Source of the DNA: Physella acuta
Lineage: Eukaryota > Mollusca > Gastropoda > Physidae
Length of the DNA: 64,000 nucleotides
Reading direction: 5' to 3'
NCBI RefSeq assembly: GCF_028476545.1
Contig: NW_026733049.1
Coordinates: 137,001 to 201,000, forward strand
The translations under genes and the position numbers were made by a program. Shown here one piece after another: positions 61,738-64,000 of this stretch. The notes under the pieces were generated by a model. The model was given only the letters and a program-made list of their open reading frames with translations. It was not told where the DNA came from and did not search any database. The stretch's first letter is position 1; the number at the start of each line of letters is the position of its first letter.

Positions 61738-61880
61738 AATTTATTCTCATAAATAAAGTCCACAGCAACCCGAACAAAGAAAAAAAATATTTGGGAAATG
61801 TATGTTGCCTTACTGCACACTGTACGTGCTACACGACATAGAATTTTGATCAAACTAAAACCATAATATTATATCTATGC

Positions 61881-61890
61881 TTTTATATAT
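61881..61890 (-). promoter_or_regulatory. TATA box of laccase gene L2
   Basis: On the minus strand ATATATAAAA, about 145 bases before the ATG, at the same place as the L1 TATA box and followed by the shared TAATATTATGGTTTTAGTTT. Transcription would start near 61855. Confidence 0.6.
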
Positions 61891-62429
61891 GTTGTTTAAA
61901 CAATTTTAATGGCACCTTTTTAGTTTTTGAATAATATTGTTGAATAATATTCTTAAAATAAACTCCTACACCTGCGCTAGCAGCCTATATCAAATAATAA
62001 ATTAATGTTTTTGTACGTCCGCGTCCTAGATAATGAAATTTTTCGAACAAGCGTTCACTGCGGTGAAGTCCCACATTTTAACCTTGCACCACATCACAGC
62101 CGATGTAATATAATGCTAATGCTGCAGTCAGCAATTTGTGTGTATGTCAAGTATAAGTCGAGGTTACATTAGAGAACTTTTGGCTAAACACTGGAAACAT
62201 CCTAGTTTGAAGTTAATTTCTATCAGATGAATAATAGAATATATTTCGGTATCAAAGCAATTGTGTGACATTTAACAAAGGTCGGATTTAACTGAAATGT
62301 TCGTGTACGTGTATTTTTATTCACGTCTAGTCATTATGGGAGACCTACTGCATGTTATATGGTTTGATTGGGGGGGATAGGAAAACAGATATAGTGTAGA
62401 GATCGCTTTGTCATTTATTCACAACACAT

Positions 62430-62645
62430 CAGATGGCGTGGGCTGTTGGTAAAGTGTACGACGGCCTGCTAGCCCAAATTTATCGTAATCGAGTCGCTAG
62501 CTTTAGTCCATTGGATGTCCCTGAGTCCACCCCTCTGATGGGTAACTGACATCCGTAAGGGAAAGTAACGCTCTGTCTACACTTTCCTTGGAAATAACGA
62601 TGTCAAAGAACAGGTTAATTCTACTGCAACTGCACCAGTTCGAAA
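62430..62645 (+). mobile_element. tRNA-derived SINE, diverged
   Basis: GGTAAAGTGTACGACGGCCTGC head, then GGATGTCCCTGAGTCCACCC, CTGATGGGTAACTGACATCC and GGTTAATTCTACTGC follow the family order seen at 18425-18640. Confidence 0.6.
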
Positions 62646-62928
62646 GGGTAAGTTTACAGACGTGAGAATTAAACAGAAAGGTACCGTTTTAACCAACAAC
62701 CTGTTTTTGCTTCATTTACTTCCTATGTGATAGCTGCACATGTAATGCTAGACTAGAGAGCCATAAAACAAATGGATTCAACCTCTACCAGTGTCATAAA
62801 TGGCACTCAAACAATTTGTTTCATCCGGTGTTTCAGTACAAAATGAACACGCGAAAATACATAAAAACACACATGTGCACATATGCATACACACACAATA
62901 ACACACAAAAATATTATACATAGACATT

Positions 62929-63140
<212 letters not shown>

Positions 63141-63214
63141 TAGACACTAACCTATATTCACCATGAACTAACCAAAAAACAACCTTACAGACGCATACAC
63201 AAAACCTCACTTAA

Positions 63215-64000
63215 ACTTACACAACCTGTTACCTAATAGGTCTGGCAACAGATGCACAACTTAGCGGTCGGCCTTGAAATATTAAAGTGAAAAGATTGAA
63301 AGGATTTTTAAAGGAATGCATTAAAGGATTAATAAGCTGAATTATCTTTTTTCCTTTCGTGCCCAAGACACAGGGCAGATGAAGTAGAGTTCATCTGCTT
63401 CACAGACCTCGGCATATGAAAGGATAGTGTGGTTGTACAAGATTAGTTTTGCATATTTGTTTGTTCGTCTGTTTGTCTATCTGTATGTGTGTCTTTCTGT
63501 CCGTGTGTCTGTAAACACGATAGCTGTAACACAAACTGCTATTCACAAATTTATTTAAAGAAGTTAATTAATTTGCTAATATATTCCTTTGTAGCAACAC
63601 TTTTTTTTATTTTTTAAAGTTCAGAACATGAACCTTATTTTCAGAAAATACTTAAAAACTTTCACCGGCGTCACTTGATTTATTTACTTGTTTTCACAAC
63701 AAACAATGCGGCTTACAATGAAGGACATGTTGCCAATTTAAATATTTAACGAATTATAAAGCTAAATGCACATTACGAAATCAACCCAAACGTGATTGGT
63801 TCAAATTCTTTAATATTAGTTTGACGTTAGCATTAATAATTTATTCATTTATTTTTCAAATGAGGTTTGAGCTCAGAAAATACTTTACAAATACATCGAT
63901 TTTTGAAAAGACAAAAACGTGTAAGCTGAAGAGTGACTTATTTTTAGATGTGAATGATAAAGCTGCCTGTCGGGACTTGGCAGGACACAGGGCACGTAAA
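63215..64000. other. Upstream flank of L2; repeat fragments
   Basis: 63215-63350 is paralogous to 50170-50310. 63370-63440 is a SINE tail (GGCAGATGAAGTAGAGTTCA, GACCTCGGCATATGAAAGGA) and 63440-63530 a fragment of the GT-rich repeat with AACACGATAGCTGTAAC. Nothing gene-like is seen from 63540 to 64000. Confidence 0.5.

Overview
The window is eukaryotic, AT-rich and full of microsatellites, minisatellites and small transposons. Intron-rich genes sit in recent tandem pairs. NXPE-family PC-esterases, somatomedin-B (SMB) proteins and laccase-type multicopper oxidases together suggest a lophotrochozoan, most likely a gastropod mollusc. The taxonomy is inferred from gene content and could not be checked here.

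Layout. (1) 1-16.1 kb, + strand: two tandem NXPE genes. Gene A lacks its first exons because they fall before the window; its five 3' exons end at 3906. Gene B has seven exons (10670-16115), and exon 3 is one base shorter than in gene A, which breaks its frame. (2) 16.7-36 kb: two near-identical intronless SMB genes on the - strand (20418-22064 and 33039-34688). The first sits between long inverted repeats. One arm of these is split by a young Ty3/Gypsy-class LTR element (23505-29491) with the unusual order gag-protease-integrase-reverse transcriptase. (3) 36.6-64 kb: two tandem laccase-type genes on the - strand, L1 (37028-47590, 641 aa) and L2 (51405-61737, 627 aa). Each has 13 exons with matching phases, all four copper motifs, a TATA promoter and a first exon holding only five coding bases.

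The most unusual signal is a set of minisatellites that start exactly at splice sites. In L1 the ends of exons 4, 7 and 10, with their 5' splice donors, are tandemly repeated into the intron (28-, about 33- and 42-bp units), and the exon 5 donor has a degenerate version. L2 has the same exons with short arrays or none. The exon 10 array in L2 is in frame throughout, so use of a more distal donor would add a Cys/N-glycosylation peptide of 12-14 residues per unit. In NXPE gene B three tandem units, each ending in a 3' splice acceptor, lead into the start codon. The L1 stop codon lies in another array that carries a hAT-transposon terminal motif.

Other repeats: a hAT-type MITE family with CAG(T/A)GGCGTAGC ends and 8-bp target duplications, a tRNA-derived SINE family, very long (TA)n tracts, a CACGTG-bearing minisatellite in L1 intron 1, and a TTACGTCA-bearing minisatellite upstream of the second SMB gene.

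The three gene families have no obvious shared pathway. NXPE proteins are predicted type II membrane or Golgi-lumen esterase-like proteins, SMB proteins are predicted cell-surface or secreted, and laccases are predicted secreted oxidases. All exon coordinates come from reading splice signals and phases by eye, with paralog comparison as the main support.
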